This document shows positions 53,941 through 63,313 of a stretch of 64,000 nt of DNA, piece after piece; the first letter of the stretch is position 1; each line of letters starts with the position of its first letter. The DNA comes from Mycolicibacterium aromaticivorans JS19b1 = JCM 16368 (GTDB taxonomy: Bacteria; Actinomycetota; Actinomycetes; Mycobacteriales; Mycobacteriaceae). The stretch lies in contig NZ_JALN02000001.1 of the NCBI RefSeq assembly GCF_000559085.1, positions 5,332,001-5,396,000 of the forward strand, read 5' to 3'. Under the pieces are notes generated by a model. The model was not told the DNA's origin, did no database searches, and saw only the letters and a list, made by a program, of their open reading frames with translations. A program made the position numbers and the translations under genes.

Positions 53941-54031
53941 TCAACGACACCCGGCGCAGCACGACGGTGCCGGGCTGGTATCAACGACTCTGACACCCCA
54001 CAGGGAACGGACGCTGCGGAACGGACGCGCT

Positions 54032-54499
54032 GTGACTTCTTCACCGAAGGACGAGTCTCTCGACTCGATCAGCCGAACGCTGGCGCAGGTCGTGCGCCTG
54101 ACCAGCAGTCGGTCTCTGTTCGCCCGGGACGCCAGCGCGGCCGGTGTGGCGTTGACGCAACCTTCCTATGCGTTGCTGCGGGTCCTCATCGACCACGGCC
54201 CTCTTGCGATGGGCGCCTTGGCGCGTGGCGCACACATGGACATGGGAATGGCGACGCGGCAAGTCACCTCGTTGGTCGACGCGGGATTCGTGACGCGCAC
54301 TGCCAACCCTGCTGACCTTCGCATCGCGTTGGTGGAGGTCACTACGCGAGGGCGGCGCGCGGCGGCGAAACTGCTCGACGTGCGTATTGGCCACTTGCAA
54401 CGGGCTCTCGCGGCTTGGACGACTGCCGAACTCGACGAACTGGACGGCCTTTTGACCCGCTTCGTCGTCGATCTCGTCACTACTCCGACCGACGATTGA
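54032..54499 (+). CDS. MarR-family transcriptional regulator
   Basis: This protein of about 155 aa has a MarR winged helix: LTQPSYALLRVLIDHGPLAMGALARGAHMDMGMATRQVTSLVDAGF, then the wing RIALVEVTTRGR. A C-terminal dimer helix follows (LDELDGLLTRFVVDL). GTG 54032 fits the domain; the frame runs open upstream through the EamA gene antisense. It is divergent from the EamA transporter gene, a common MarR arrangement. Confidence 0.88.
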   Translation: MTSSPKDESLDSISRTLAQVVRLTSSRSLFARDASAAGVALTQPSYALLRVLIDHGPLAMGALARGAHMDMGMATRQVTSLVDAGFVTRTANPADLRIALVEVTTRGRRAAAKLLDVRIGHLQRALAAWTTAELDELDGLLTRFVVDLVTTPTDD

Positions 54500-54525
54500 G
54501 GAACCTGTTGTCGGGCATGTCCCGC

Positions 54526-55737
54526 TCAGCCGGTGACGCGGTCGACCAGTTCGCTCGCGAGCGCGAACGCCGACGTGGCGGCCGGTGACGGCGCGTTGCG
54601 AACGTGAGAGATACGTCCGTTGCGGGAGATCACAAAATCGTCCACCAACGAGCCGTCTCGGCCGATGGCCTGGGCTCGGACACCAGCGTGGGAGCTGCCG
54701 TCGAGATCGGCCAGGGTGAGGCCGGGCATGTATCGGGCCGCGGCAGTGACGAACGCTTGCCGGCTCGCTGCCATCCGGATCTCGTCGACCCCAACTCGCC
54801 AGTACCGGCGCGCGACTCGCCAAGTTCCTGGCCACGCCAGCGTCTCCCAGGAGTCGCGGAAGTTCAACCGGCGCAGCGAGTATGCGTCACGGGCGCCCAC
54901 CATCATCGCAGTCGGGCCCAACGTCACGTCGCCGGTGATGTGCTTGGTGATGTGCACTCCGAGAAACGGTAGTTCGGGGTTGGGCACCGGATAGATCATG
55001 CCGTTCAATCGCGGCGAATCCGTCGGTCTGAGTCCGAGGTAGGCGCCGCGGAACGGCACGATCTGCGGGTCGCGGGGCGCCCCTGCCCGACGGGCCAGGC
55101 GGTCGGCCCACAGCCCGGCGCACGCGATGACGGTGTGTGCGCGCAACGGTCCGCTGGTGGTGTGGACGATCGGGTTTTCTGCCCCTTCGATCGCGGTGAC
55201 CTCGGTCCCGAACCGGGTCGACACACCCGCGGCGGTCAGCTCGGCGACGAGGGTGCGGGCCACGGCGGGATAGTCGACGATTCCGGTGTTCGGAGCGTGA
55301 AGCGCCTGCAGGCCAACAGCATTGGGTTCGATCTCGGCTATTTCCTGGGCGCCGATGCGGCGCAACCCCGGCACGGCATTGGCGATGCCACGCTCCTGCA
55401 AGTCGTCCAGGCGGCCCAGTTCCTCGGCTGACACCGCGACGATCAGCTTGCCGCACCGCTCGTGACTGATGGCGTGGTGCTCGCAGTACTCGTACATCAG
55501 CCGAGCGCCGTCGACGCAGAGTCGGGCCTTCAGTGATCCCGGCTGATAGTAGATCCCGCCATGGACCACACCGGAGTTGTGGCCGGTCTGGTGGCGGGCA
55601 GGCGCGTCCTCACGCTCGACGACCACCACCGATGCGTCGGGCCGACGTTGGGTCCACTCCCTGGCCACGGCCAGCCCGACAATGCCTGCACCGACGACCA
55701 CCAGGTCATGCGCACCGGCAGAAGACATGTCGCTCAA
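54526..55737 (-). CDS. lhgO: L-2-hydroxyglutarate oxidase
   Basis: This protein of about 403 aa is an FAD-dependent DAO-fold enzyme with the FAD motif LVVVGAGIVGLAVAREW. The LhgO signature is ARHQTGHNSGVVHGGIYYQPG, with further blocks LHAPNTGIVDYPAVARTL and VPFRGAYLGLRP. The enzyme oxidises L-2-hydroxyglutarate to 2-oxoglutarate and passes electrons to the quinone pool. TTG 55737 overlaps the upstream stop (TTGA); ATG 55728 is the alternative start. It is the third gene of the cyclase/MscS operon, with no obvious reason for that link. Confidence 0.9.
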   Translation of the reverse strand: MSDMSSAGAHDLVVVGAGIVGLAVAREWTQRRPDASVVVVEREDAPARHQTGHNSGVVHGGIYYQPGSLKARLCVDGARLMYEYCEHHAISHERCGKLIVAVSAEELGRLDDLQERGIANAVPGLRRIGAQEIAEIEPNAVGLQALHAPNTGIVDYPAVARTLVAELTAAGVSTRFGTEVTAIEGAENPIVHTTSGPLRAHTVIACAGLWADRLARRAGAPRDPQIVPFRGAYLGLRPTDSPRLNGMIYPVPNPELPFLGVHITKHITGDVTLGPTAMMVGARDAYSLRRLNFRDSWETLAWPGTWRVARRYWRVGVDEIRMAASRQAFVTAAARYMPGLTLADLDGSSHAGVRAQAIGRDGSLVDDFVISRNGRISHVRNAPSPAATSAFALASELVDRVTG

Positions 55738-57149
55738 TCAATGTCCACTTCGGCCGTCGGGTCGAGCGCCCGCAGTACATGTGCACGACGTTCCTCGATC
55801 GTTCGGCCCAGTTCCTGCAGCAGCCGCGGATTGTGTTGGACAAGCTCGGCGATCTTGTCGCGTCCGACGTACACCGCCGTGACTTCCCCGACGGCGTAGG
55901 CAGACCCGAGGACCGGCTGACGGGTCAACGTGGATTGGCCGAGGAAGGAACCTTCGTCCTGAGTCCAGGCGACAACTTCAGACCCGTCCTCCGTGATCGC
56001 GTTCATCTGAACGGTTCCCGCTAGGACGAATGTCATTCCGGACGGGGTCTCGCCCGGACGTTGTATCCGCTCTCCGTCGGCGTAGCACTCGATCCGAGCA
56101 TGCTCGATCAGGTCTTCATGCTCATCGTGGCTGAGCCGGAAAGTCGGACCGACTACCTTGAAGATGGCCTCTTCGACCCGCTCCGGAGTGGAAAACGTAT
56201 CGTCGGCTTCGTCGAGGTGTAGCCCTTCCCTGCGCGCCGCGTACCAGATCCAGCGCCGGAATCTTGCCTTGGCCTTGCCGTCTTCTGCGGGCGATATCAA
56301 CGGAATTTTTGTCCGATACACCATCCCACCGATCGGAACGGTGTTGGGGCTTCGGCTGGGGTCGCACTGCGGAAGCTCCGATGCGGCGAGGGTGAGCATG
56401 GCGCATACCCGTTCGGGCGGATCGTCGTGGGCGAAGACAGTCTCCACCTCGCACGTGTGCTTACCTTCTGGGCGGCTGAGATTGGTGAATGATGCCGCGG
56501 CAAGCACCGAGTTCGGGGTGATCTGAAGCCCTGTCCCGGTTTCGAGGTGGATGGCACGCCAATTCACTTCCACCACTTGGCCCTTTGCCTGAGGGGTTTG
56601 CAACCAGTCGCCCAGCCGGAACGGCTGCTCAAAGAGCATCAGCAGCCCCGAGATGATCTGACCGACCGAGTTCTGCAGCGTGAGGCCGACGACGATCGAG
56701 GTGATACCGAGAGCAGTGAACAGTCCCTTGACGTTCGCGCCCCAGATATAGGCGAAGATCATCGCCAGGCCTACTGCGATGATCACGAACCGCACCACGT
56801 CGAGGAAGATCGACGGCATCCGTTTTCGCCACGAACCGTCGGGCGCGCTCTGGAACAGTGCTGCGTTGATTCCCGACAGCATCAGGACCAGCACCACGAA
56901 GGCCGCCAGCGTTGAGACGACCCGCACCGAAGTCGCCTGCGGCGGAATCCGATTGGCCTCGAGCATCAACAGCAGCAGCGCGGCCAGCGGCAGCAAGTAA
57001 TTTCGCAGGATCGTGACGGGCCGTAGCAGAACACTCTGCTTGCGCTGCAAGGCGTGCTGCCACTCGGTGAGCGCGACCAGGCCCAGTGGCAACCCGACCG
57101 CGATTCCCACCGCCCAGTAGAACCACGCCGAGGCGAAGATGTCAGCCAT
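55734..57149 (-). CDS. MscS-like mechanosensitive channel fused to a cyclic-nucleotide-binding domain
   Basis: In this 471-aa protein, residues 1-150 hold about four helices. The MscS pore helix and beta domain follow (FTALGITSIVVGLTLQNSVGQIISGLLMLFEQPFRLGDW, given here only as a location near residues 143-182). From about residue 335 there is a cNMP-binding fold (IECYADGERIQRPGETPSGMTF, DEGSFLGQSTLTRQP, near 360-420). It resembles Rv2434c. It overlaps the cyclase-like gene by 1 bp and lhgO by 4 bp. Confidence 0.92.
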   Translation of the reverse strand: MADIFASAWFYWAVGIAVGLPLGLVALTEWQHALQRKQSVLLRPVTILRNYLLPLAALLLLMLEANRIPPQATSVRVVSTLAAFVVLVLMLSGINAALFQSAPDGSWRKRMPSIFLDVVRFVIIAVGLAMIFAYIWGANVKGLFTALGITSIVVGLTLQNSVGQIISGLLMLFEQPFRLGDWLQTPQAKGQVVEVNWRAIHLETGTGLQITPNSVLAAASFTNLSRPEGKHTCEVETVFAHDDPPERVCAMLTLAASELPQCDPSRSPNTVPIGGMVYRTKIPLISPAEDGKAKARFRRWIWYAARREGLHLDEADDTFSTPERVEEAIFKVVGPTFRLSHDEHEDLIEHARIECYADGERIQRPGETPSGMTFVLAGTVQMNAITEDGSEVVAWTQDEGSFLGQSTLTRQPVLGSAYAVGEVTAVYVGRDKIAELVQHNPRLLQELGRTIEERRAHVLRALDPTAEVDID

Positions 57150-59371
57150 CAGCGACGCTCCGAGAGTCGCCAGATCGGTTGAGCTTGACCCTCAACCAGG
57201 GTTGTCCCAGCCGCCTCGAACCGCATCGTCTCCTGTAAGACGTCGTGAACGCCTGAGGTGACATAGATCCCGGGTTGCGGTGAGCCATCCTTGATCTGGT
57301 GGGCCAGGTTGACGACCGACCCCCACATGTCGTAGACCACCGACGGCCTGCCGAGCAGGCCGCTGCTGACGGTGCCGGTATCGATACCGGCTCGCAGACT
57401 GAGGTCGTTGCCGGTCTCGTTGTTGAACCGGCTGACGATCTGCTGGCATTCCAACGCGAAATCCACTGTCCTGCGGACATTGTCCAACCTCGGGACAGTG
57501 AGCCCACAGCTGGCCAGATACCCGTTCCGTACGGTGCGCACGGTTTCCATGCCGAGCGTTTCTGCGGCCGCGTCGATCTGTCGGATCAGTTCGTTGATCA
57601 AAGTCAACGATGCGTCCGGGGCCAACTCCGCCTGAAGTCGTTCAAGCCCGATGATATCGGCGAAGATGACCGTCACATTCTGGTGCTCGAAGGCAATCGT
57701 CTCCTCGCCCTGCTTGAATCGCTCGGCCAGCGAGTCGGGCATCAGCGAGCGCAGCAATTCGTCGTTCTCCTTGCGCTGCTGATTGAGCAGGTCTTCCTTA
57801 ACGGTCAGGCTGCGGCCCATCTCATTGAAAGCCTGTGTCAGATCACCGATTTCGTCACGGGTATCGACCGGGATGGCAACGTTGTAGTCGCCGGCGCTGA
57901 TCCGCTGCGCCCCGGCTTCAAGCCGCCTGATCGGGCGAACAAATATCTGCGCCAGATAGATCGCCAGAAGGCACACCACAAAAATGATCCCGGTGGTGAC
58001 CAAAACCATGGTCTTGGTGAACGAGGTTTCGCGAGCGAACGCTTCGCTGGTATCCACTTTCGCAACGATTGACCAGTGCAGGTCGGAGTCCTTGATCACT
58101 ACCGGCGCATAGGCCTGCAGCGTGTCCTGACCCAGGTAGTCCTGGGTGATGATGGTTCCTGTCTCGCCCTTTTGGGCGTTACGGGTCGCGGCCGAGGTCA
58201 TCGGCTGAACCAACGTCGTGCCACCCTGCCGGATCGCCATATCGGCGACGTCGGGAGGAGTGCCGGCGTTGACGACGTCGGTCTTGTACTGCTGAGGGTT
58301 TTCCAGGAATACCCTCGAATCCGATCGCATCAGCTCGTCGGGACCGCCCAACACCGTCTCCCCAGTGTCACCCATACCGACTTCCCGCCAGCGCTTGTCG
58401 AACGTCATCAATCGGTTGATCTTGGTGATCGGAAACTGCAGGGCCAGCACCCCGGCAGCGCGGCCGTCTTTGAGTATCGGCGCCACCATCCACGCGGTCG
58501 GCTGCATTTCGGCCGGCTGATAGAACTCGAAATCGGTGAACCCGACATAGTCGACGGTGTTGGACGACATCGCCTTTGAATACGCCGAGTGTAATTTGGA
58601 TCCGGCATAGGGACCGTCGAGGACGTTCGTCCCGAGGTCTACATCCTTGTAGGCGCTGTAGACGACATTGCCGCGACCGTCTATCAGAAGCGCGTCTTGA
58701 AACTCGTAGCGTGTAACGATCTGCCGGAAGAAGTCTTGATACTGAGCATTGGCGGCCGACCACGCACTTCCGTCGTTGGCGTTATCCAGATCGATGGAAT
58801 ATTGATCGCCGTCGTCGAGATTGAGGGGCCGTTTCGCGGTGTAGTTGGCCTGCAGATACCGCTGGGCGTTGGAGGTGGGAAGCACAGCGCTGGAATCCAG
58901 CTTGGTTCCGCTGTACTGTTCTACCTCTTTGACGAAGCCGTTTTTGTAGTAGTCGGTGATGGTCTGCGATTGCGCGGGAGTGATCTGCGCATTTGCCAGC
59001 TGGTCGAATCCCGCCGTGAACGCCTCGAGCGCGTTGCGAGCGACCACTCCGTGGGTATAGATGATCAGCGAATTTCTCAAATCGGTGATCTGAGAAGTCA
59101 GCTCGCGCGTCTGGGACTCCCGCACCTCGGTCAGCCGGCTGAATACGGCGTCGCGCATCTCACTGCGCCCGGCTTGGAACGCGATACCGCCGATCACCAC
59201 TGATGCGACCACGGTGCACAGCACCATCATCAGTATCAATTTGGACAGGATGCTGACGTGCGCCAGCAGACGGCGGCGGCGGAAGCGGTCAAGGCGGGTT
59301 CGCGATGCCACCGGCGCCGACTCGTGCTCGGCGACCGTCTGGGCAGCCTCGTGCGCAGACACTTCGGTCAT
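57149..59371 (-). CDS. membrane receptor with Cache-type sensor, HAMP and degenerate class III cyclase domain
   Basis: This protein of about 740 aa has helix 1 near residue 45 and an extracellular Cache-like domain (about 70-440). Helix 2 (MVLVTTGIIFVVCLLAIYL) is followed by HAMP (RPIRRLEAGAQRISAGDYNV) and a cyclase domain (about 570-740). FADIIGLE keeps the first metal Asp. The second-metal position, normally GD, reads RN in TVRNGY. The transition-state Arg is Gln in VNLAHQI; YDMWG and the Asn are kept. It resembles Rv2435c. Low or altered activity is expected. ATG 59371 has AAGGGA 6 nt upstream. Confidence 0.9.
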   Translation of the reverse strand: MTEVSAHEAAQTVAEHESAPVASRTRLDRFRRRRLLAHVSILSKLILMMVLCTVVASVVIGGIAFQAGRSEMRDAVFSRLTEVRESQTRELTSQITDLRNSLIIYTHGVVARNALEAFTAGFDQLANAQITPAQSQTITDYYKNGFVKEVEQYSGTKLDSSAVLPTSNAQRYLQANYTAKRPLNLDDGDQYSIDLDNANDGSAWSAANAQYQDFFRQIVTRYEFQDALLIDGRGNVVYSAYKDVDLGTNVLDGPYAGSKLHSAYSKAMSSNTVDYVGFTDFEFYQPAEMQPTAWMVAPILKDGRAAGVLALQFPITKINRLMTFDKRWREVGMGDTGETVLGGPDELMRSDSRVFLENPQQYKTDVVNAGTPPDVADMAIRQGGTTLVQPMTSAATRNAQKGETGTIITQDYLGQDTLQAYAPVVIKDSDLHWSIVAKVDTSEAFARETSFTKTMVLVTTGIIFVVCLLAIYLAQIFVRPIRRLEAGAQRISAGDYNVAIPVDTRDEIGDLTQAFNEMGRSLTVKEDLLNQQRKENDELLRSLMPDSLAERFKQGEETIAFEHQNVTVIFADIIGLERLQAELAPDASLTLINELIRQIDAAAETLGMETVRTVRNGYLASCGLTVPRLDNVRRTVDFALECQQIVSRFNNETGNDLSLRAGIDTGTVSSGLLGRPSVVYDMWGSVVNLAHQIKDGSPQPGIYVTSGVHDVLQETMRFEAAGTTLVEGQAQPIWRLSERR

Positions 59372-59540
59372 AGGCATCCCTTCGCCCGCCGTGGCCCGTA
59401 AGACACGCGTTCGGAGAGCAGATTACCGCACATTGTGACCCATGAGGCTGATGTGGCCATGGTGAATCAGCCGAGGTGAGCGCCCGGCCAGCGGTACACC
59501 TGGTTGCCACACCCGCGCATCCGATGGTCGGATAGCACCC

Positions 59541-60395
59541 GTGGACACGACTTACGAAGGCACCAAGCGCGAGATCGCCACCGAGAAGGGCGTTCTGCGC
59601 TATCACGAGGCCGGCGAGGGCCCCACCCTGCTGCTGCTGCACGGATCCGGGCCGGGAGTCACCGGCTGGCGCAACTTCCGCGGCAACCTGGCATTTTTCG
59701 CCGAGCGCTATCGGTGCCTGGTGCTGGAGTTCCCCGGATTCGGGGTGAGCGACGACTTCGGCGGCCACCCCATGCTGGATGCGCAGGCGGCGGTGCCCGC
59801 TTTCGTCGATGCGCTCGGCCTGGAGAAGGTCGACGTCATCGGCAATTCGATGGGCGGCGGCGTCGGCATCAACTTCGCGATCAATCATCGCGACCGGATC
59901 GGCAAGCTGGTCACCATCGGCGGCATCGGCACCAACATCTTCAGCTCGGGACCCAGCGAGGGCATCCGGTTGCTCCAGGAGTTCACCGAGGATCCCACCC
60001 GTCAGCGGCTCATCGACTGGCTGAACTCCATGGTCTACGACCCGGCACTGGTCACCGAACAGCTCATCGAGGAGCGCTTCGCACTGGCGACCGATCCCGA
60101 GACCCTCGAGAGTGCGCGGCGGATGTACGGCAAGGCGGCGTTCGCGGCGATGACGAAGATGATGCGCAACGCTGACTTCCCGCTGCCGTGGGCCATCATG
60201 CACAAGGTCAAGGCACCCACCCTGTTGACGTGGGGCCGTGATGATCGGGTCAGCCCGCTGGATATGGCGCTGATCCCGATGCGCACCATCGCCAACGCCG
60301 AGTTGCACGTGTTCCCCAACTGCGGACACTGGGTGATGATCGAGGCCAAGCAGGCGTTCGAAAGCACCGTGATGAGCTTCCTGCAGCGCGATTAG
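59541..60395 (+). CDS. alpha/beta hydrolase of the meta-cleavage-product (HsaD-like) type
   Basis: This 284-aa protein has the oxyanion motif LLLHGSGPGVTGW, the nucleophile elbow VIGNSMGGGVG, Asp in TWGRDDRVSP and His in NCGHWVM. The GxGPG loop and GNSMGG are typical of C-C bond hydrolases that split meta-cleavage products of aromatic or steroid rings (HsaD, BphD). An HsaA-like and an extradiol dioxygenase gene follow, which supports this role. It overlaps the BVMO gene by 4 bp at the 3' end. Confidence 0.88.
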   Translation: MDTTYEGTKREIATEKGVLRYHEAGEGPTLLLLHGSGPGVTGWRNFRGNLAFFAERYRCLVLEFPGFGVSDDFGGHPMLDAQAAVPAFVDALGLEKVDVIGNSMGGGVGINFAINHRDRIGKLVTIGGIGTNIFSSGPSEGIRLLQEFTEDPTRQRLIDWLNSMVYDPALVTEQLIEERFALATDPETLESARRMYGKAAFAAMTKMMRNADFPLPWAIMHKVKAPTLLTWGRDDRVSPLDMALIPMRTIANAELHVFPNCGHWVMIEAKQAFESTVMSFLQRD

Positions 60396-61999
60396 CTCTT
60401 CCTGATCAGGTCGAAGCCCCGGTATCCGTCGGCGGCGACTTCGGCGCAGATGTCGTTGTAGACCCCGAAGCCACCGATGAAGAGCATGAAAACCCTTGGC
60501 TTTCCGGGCACATTGGCGCCCAGGTACCACGAGTTGGCTTTGGGGAACAGCGTGGTGGCAGCGCGCTGGTCGAGCTCGGCGAGCCAATTCTCGACGGCGT
60601 CAGGGCGTGCCTCGATGCCGGCGTATCCGTTCGCATTGAGATAGCCGATGGCCGCGGCGATCCAATCCACGTGCGCCTCGGCGTGCAGGACCATGTTGGC
60701 CAGCACTGCCGGCGCCCCCGGGCCGGTCACGACGAACAGGTTGGGGAAGCCGTCGTCACCAAGACCCAGGTAGCTGCGTGGGCCGTCGGCCCAGTCCTCG
60801 GCCAAGCGCTCTCCCCCACGCCCGACGATATCGATCTTGCCCAAAGCCCCTGTGAGTGCGTCGAATCCGGTGGCGAACACGATCGCATCGAGATCCACGT
60901 GCTCCGCGGACGTGGTGATGCCGGTGCGGTCGAGCGACACGATCGGGGTGCGGCGGACGCTGATCAACGTCACGTTCGGCCGGTTGAAGGTCTGAAAGTA
61001 GTTGGAATCGGTGCAGATTCGCTTGGTTCCGATCGGATGATCGTCGGGTATCAGCAGTTCGGCGACTCCCGCGTCGTCGATGACCGCACGAACCTTCTCC
61101 TCCCAGAATTTTCGCGCCTCGTCGTTGGCGGTTTGGTCGGTGAGCTGATCGGGGAACGTCTTGGAGAACAGCACACCGCCCAGGCGCCAACGTTTCTCGA
61201 ATGCCTCCTGCCGCTCCTGCGCCGAGACCTCCATCGTGGGGGTGGTTGTGCCCACATAGGGCGAGCCGCCACCACTTCGCATCGAGAGCCGCCGGCGCTC
61301 GGCGTAATTGGCCTTCACCTCGGCGACCTGCTCGGCGGTCAACACGGAATTGCCTGCCGGAATGCTGTAGTTGGGGGTGCGCTGAAAGACATACAGATGA
61401 TTCGCCTGCTCGGCGAAGACCGGGATCGATTGGATACCTGAGGAACCCGTGCCGATCACCGCAACCCGCTTACCGGTGAAATCCACGCCCTCGTGCGGCC
61501 AGTGCGCGGTGTGGTAGATCTCTCCGCCGAAGCTGTCCAGCCCGTCGAACGCAGGCGTGATCGCGGCCGACAACGCCCCGGTCGCCATCACCACGAACCG
61601 CGCGGTGGTCACCCGGGCGTCCTCGGTCGTCACCGACCAGCGCAGCGTGTTCTCGTCCAGGACCGCTGAGGTCACCCGGGTGTCGAAAGTGATGTCCCGG
61701 CGAAGGTCGAGCGTGTCGGCAACCCAGTTCAGGTAGGCCAGGATCTCCGGTTGGGTGGCGTATTTCTCGGTCCACGTCCATTCCTGCTGCAGCTCGTCGG
61801 AGAACGAATAGCTGTAGTCGACGCTCTCGACATCGCACCGGGCTCCCGGATAGCGGTTGAAATACCAGGTACCGCCCACCTCGGGTGCCGCCTCGAACAC
61901 CCGGACCGACAGCCCCTGATCGCGGAACTTGTGCAGCGCGTACAGCCCGGCGAATCCGGCGCCGACGACGACCACGTCGAGTTCGTCTGCTGCGGTCAT
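60392..61999 (-). CDS. Baeyer-Villiger flavin monooxygenase
   Basis: This protein of about 535 aa has an N-terminal FAD motif (VVVGAGFAGLYALHKFRDQG), the BVMO fingerprint FGGEIYHTAHWPHE (FxGxxxHxxxW), and an NADP motif (VAVIGTGSSGIQSIP). It resembles cyclohexanone and steroid/ketone monooxygenases that insert O next to a carbonyl. ATG 61999 is chosen because TAGTCT lies exactly 7 nt upstream (leaderless type); the frame is open to 62041. It is divergent from the HsaA-like gene. Confidence 0.92.
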   Translation of the reverse strand: MTAADELDVVVVGAGFAGLYALHKFRDQGLSVRVFEAAPEVGGTWYFNRYPGARCDVESVDYSYSFSDELQQEWTWTEKYATQPEILAYLNWVADTLDLRRDITFDTRVTSAVLDENTLRWSVTTEDARVTTARFVVMATGALSAAITPAFDGLDSFGGEIYHTAHWPHEGVDFTGKRVAVIGTGSSGIQSIPVFAEQANHLYVFQRTPNYSIPAGNSVLTAEQVAEVKANYAERRRLSMRSGGGSPYVGTTTPTMEVSAQERQEAFEKRWRLGGVLFSKTFPDQLTDQTANDEARKFWEEKVRAVIDDAGVAELLIPDDHPIGTKRICTDSNYFQTFNRPNVTLISVRRTPIVSLDRTGITTSAEHVDLDAIVFATGFDALTGALGKIDIVGRGGERLAEDWADGPRSYLGLGDDGFPNLFVVTGPGAPAVLANMVLHAEAHVDWIAAAIGYLNANGYAGIEARPDAVENWLAELDQRAATTLFPKANSWYLGANVPGKPRVFMLFIGGFGVYNDICAEVAADGYRGFDLIRKS

Positions 62000-62006
62000 G
62001 TCCAGC

Positions 62007-62012
62007 AGACTA
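62007..62012 (-). promoter_or_regulatory. -10 box of a probable leaderless promoter (BVMO gene)
   Basis: On the minus strand TAGTCT is followed by exactly 7 nt and ATG 61999. Confidence 0.5.
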
Positions 62013-62115
62013 GGTCGAAATTCTGACGTTGCCCCGCTCATCGAGACATTGCCCGATACCGACCGTCGCGCCGGTTCAGGATGAAACCAACAGCCCAGAC
62101 CTGGACTAAGGATGC

Positions 62116-63300
62116 ATGATGACCGCTTCGGTGCTCGACAAGACGATGGAGCTCGCCGACCAGCTGCGTGAGCAGGCCGTACAGGCCGAGAAGATCGGCC
62201 AACTCACCGACGTCACCGTCAAGGCGATGAAGGACGCGGGCCATATCCGGCTGCTTCAGCCGGCCAAGCACGGCGGCCTGGAAGTGCACCCGCGGGAGTT
62301 CGCCGAGACCGTGATGGCGTTGGCTTCGCTCGACCCGGCGGCCGGTTGGATCAACGGCGTCGTCGGCGTGCATCCCTACCAGCTGGCCTATGCCGACCCG
62401 CGGGTCGCCGAGGAGATCTGGGCCGACGACGTCGACACCTGGGTGGCCTCGCCCTACGCTCCGCAAGGCATCGCCCGGCCGGTCGACGGCGGCTACATCT
62501 TCAACGGCCGCTGGCAATTCAGCTCCGGAACCGACCACTGCGACTGGATCTTCCTGGGCGCCATCAAGAGCGACGCCGACGGCAAGGTGCAGATGCCGCC
62601 ACAGATGCTGCACATGATCCTGCCGCGCAAGGACTACACCATCGTCGAGGACTCCTGGGATGTGGTGGGGCTGCGCGGCACCGGCTCCAAGGACGTCATC
62701 GTCAAGGACGCCTTCGTGCCCGAGTACCGGGTGATGGACGCGTTCAAGGTCATGGACGGCACTGCCCAGCGCGAAGCCGGGATGACCGACACCCTGTACC
62801 TGATGCCGTGGTCGACGATGTTCCCGCTGGGCATCTCCTCGGCCACGATCGGCATCTGCGAAGGCGCGCTCGCCGCTCACCTGGACTACCAGCGCGAGCG
62901 GGTCAGCGCCGCAGGCACCGCCATCAAGGACGACCCCTACGTGATGTACGCGATCGGTGAGGCCGCCGCCGATATCAACGCCGCACGCCAGGAGATCCTG
63001 GCCAACGTGGACCGGATCTACGACATGGTGGACTCCGGCAAGGAGGTCTCGTTCGAGGACCGTGCGGCCGGGCGGCGCACCCAGGTGCGTGCGGTGTGGC
63101 GTGCGGTCAGCGCCGTCGATGAGATCTTCGCCCGCTCCGGCGGCAACGCGATGCGGATGGACAAGCCGCTGCAGCGGTACTGGCGCGACGCCCACACCGG
63201 GATGGCCCACGCCATCCACGTGCCGGGCACCGTGTATCACGCGTCGGCCCTGAGCTCCTTCGGTGTCGATCCGCAGGGCCCGCTGCGGGCGATGATCTGA
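62116..63300 (+). CDS. HsaA-like flavin-dependent aromatic hydroxylase (acyl-CoA dehydrogenase fold)
   Basis: This 394-aa protein has the same length as HsaA. Landmarks are GHIRLLQPAKHGGLEVHPREF, LASLDPAAGWINGVVGVHPY, FNGRWQFSSGTDHCDWIFLGA, and WDVVGLRGTGSKDVIVKDAFVP. HsaA-type oxygenases hydroxylate a phenolic ring to a catechol with reduced flavin from a partner reductase. The next gene is an extradiol dioxygenase, the expected next step. AAGGA favours ATG 62119 over ATG 62116. Confidence 0.9.
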   Translation: MMTASVLDKTMELADQLREQAVQAEKIGQLTDVTVKAMKDAGHIRLLQPAKHGGLEVHPREFAETVMALASLDPAAGWINGVVGVHPYQLAYADPRVAEEIWADDVDTWVASPYAPQGIARPVDGGYIFNGRWQFSSGTDHCDWIFLGAIKSDADGKVQMPPQMLHMILPRKDYTIVEDSWDVVGLRGTGSKDVIVKDAFVPEYRVMDAFKVMDGTAQREAGMTDTLYLMPWSTMFPLGISSATIGICEGALAAHLDYQRERVSAAGTAIKDDPYVMYAIGEAAADINAARQEILANVDRIYDMVDSGKEVSFEDRAAGRRTQVRAVWRAVSAVDEIFARSGGNAMRMDKPLQRYWRDAHTGMAHAIHVPGTVYHASALSSFGVDPQGPLRAMI

Positions 63301-63313
63301 CCGGGACGCCACC

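Noticed and set aside
62038..63312. 424-codon minus-strand frame opposite the HsaA-like gene
   Set aside because: His/Val/Asp-rich shadow; the plus strand has all conserved acyl-CoA-dehydrogenase-fold motifs and a ribosome-binding site.
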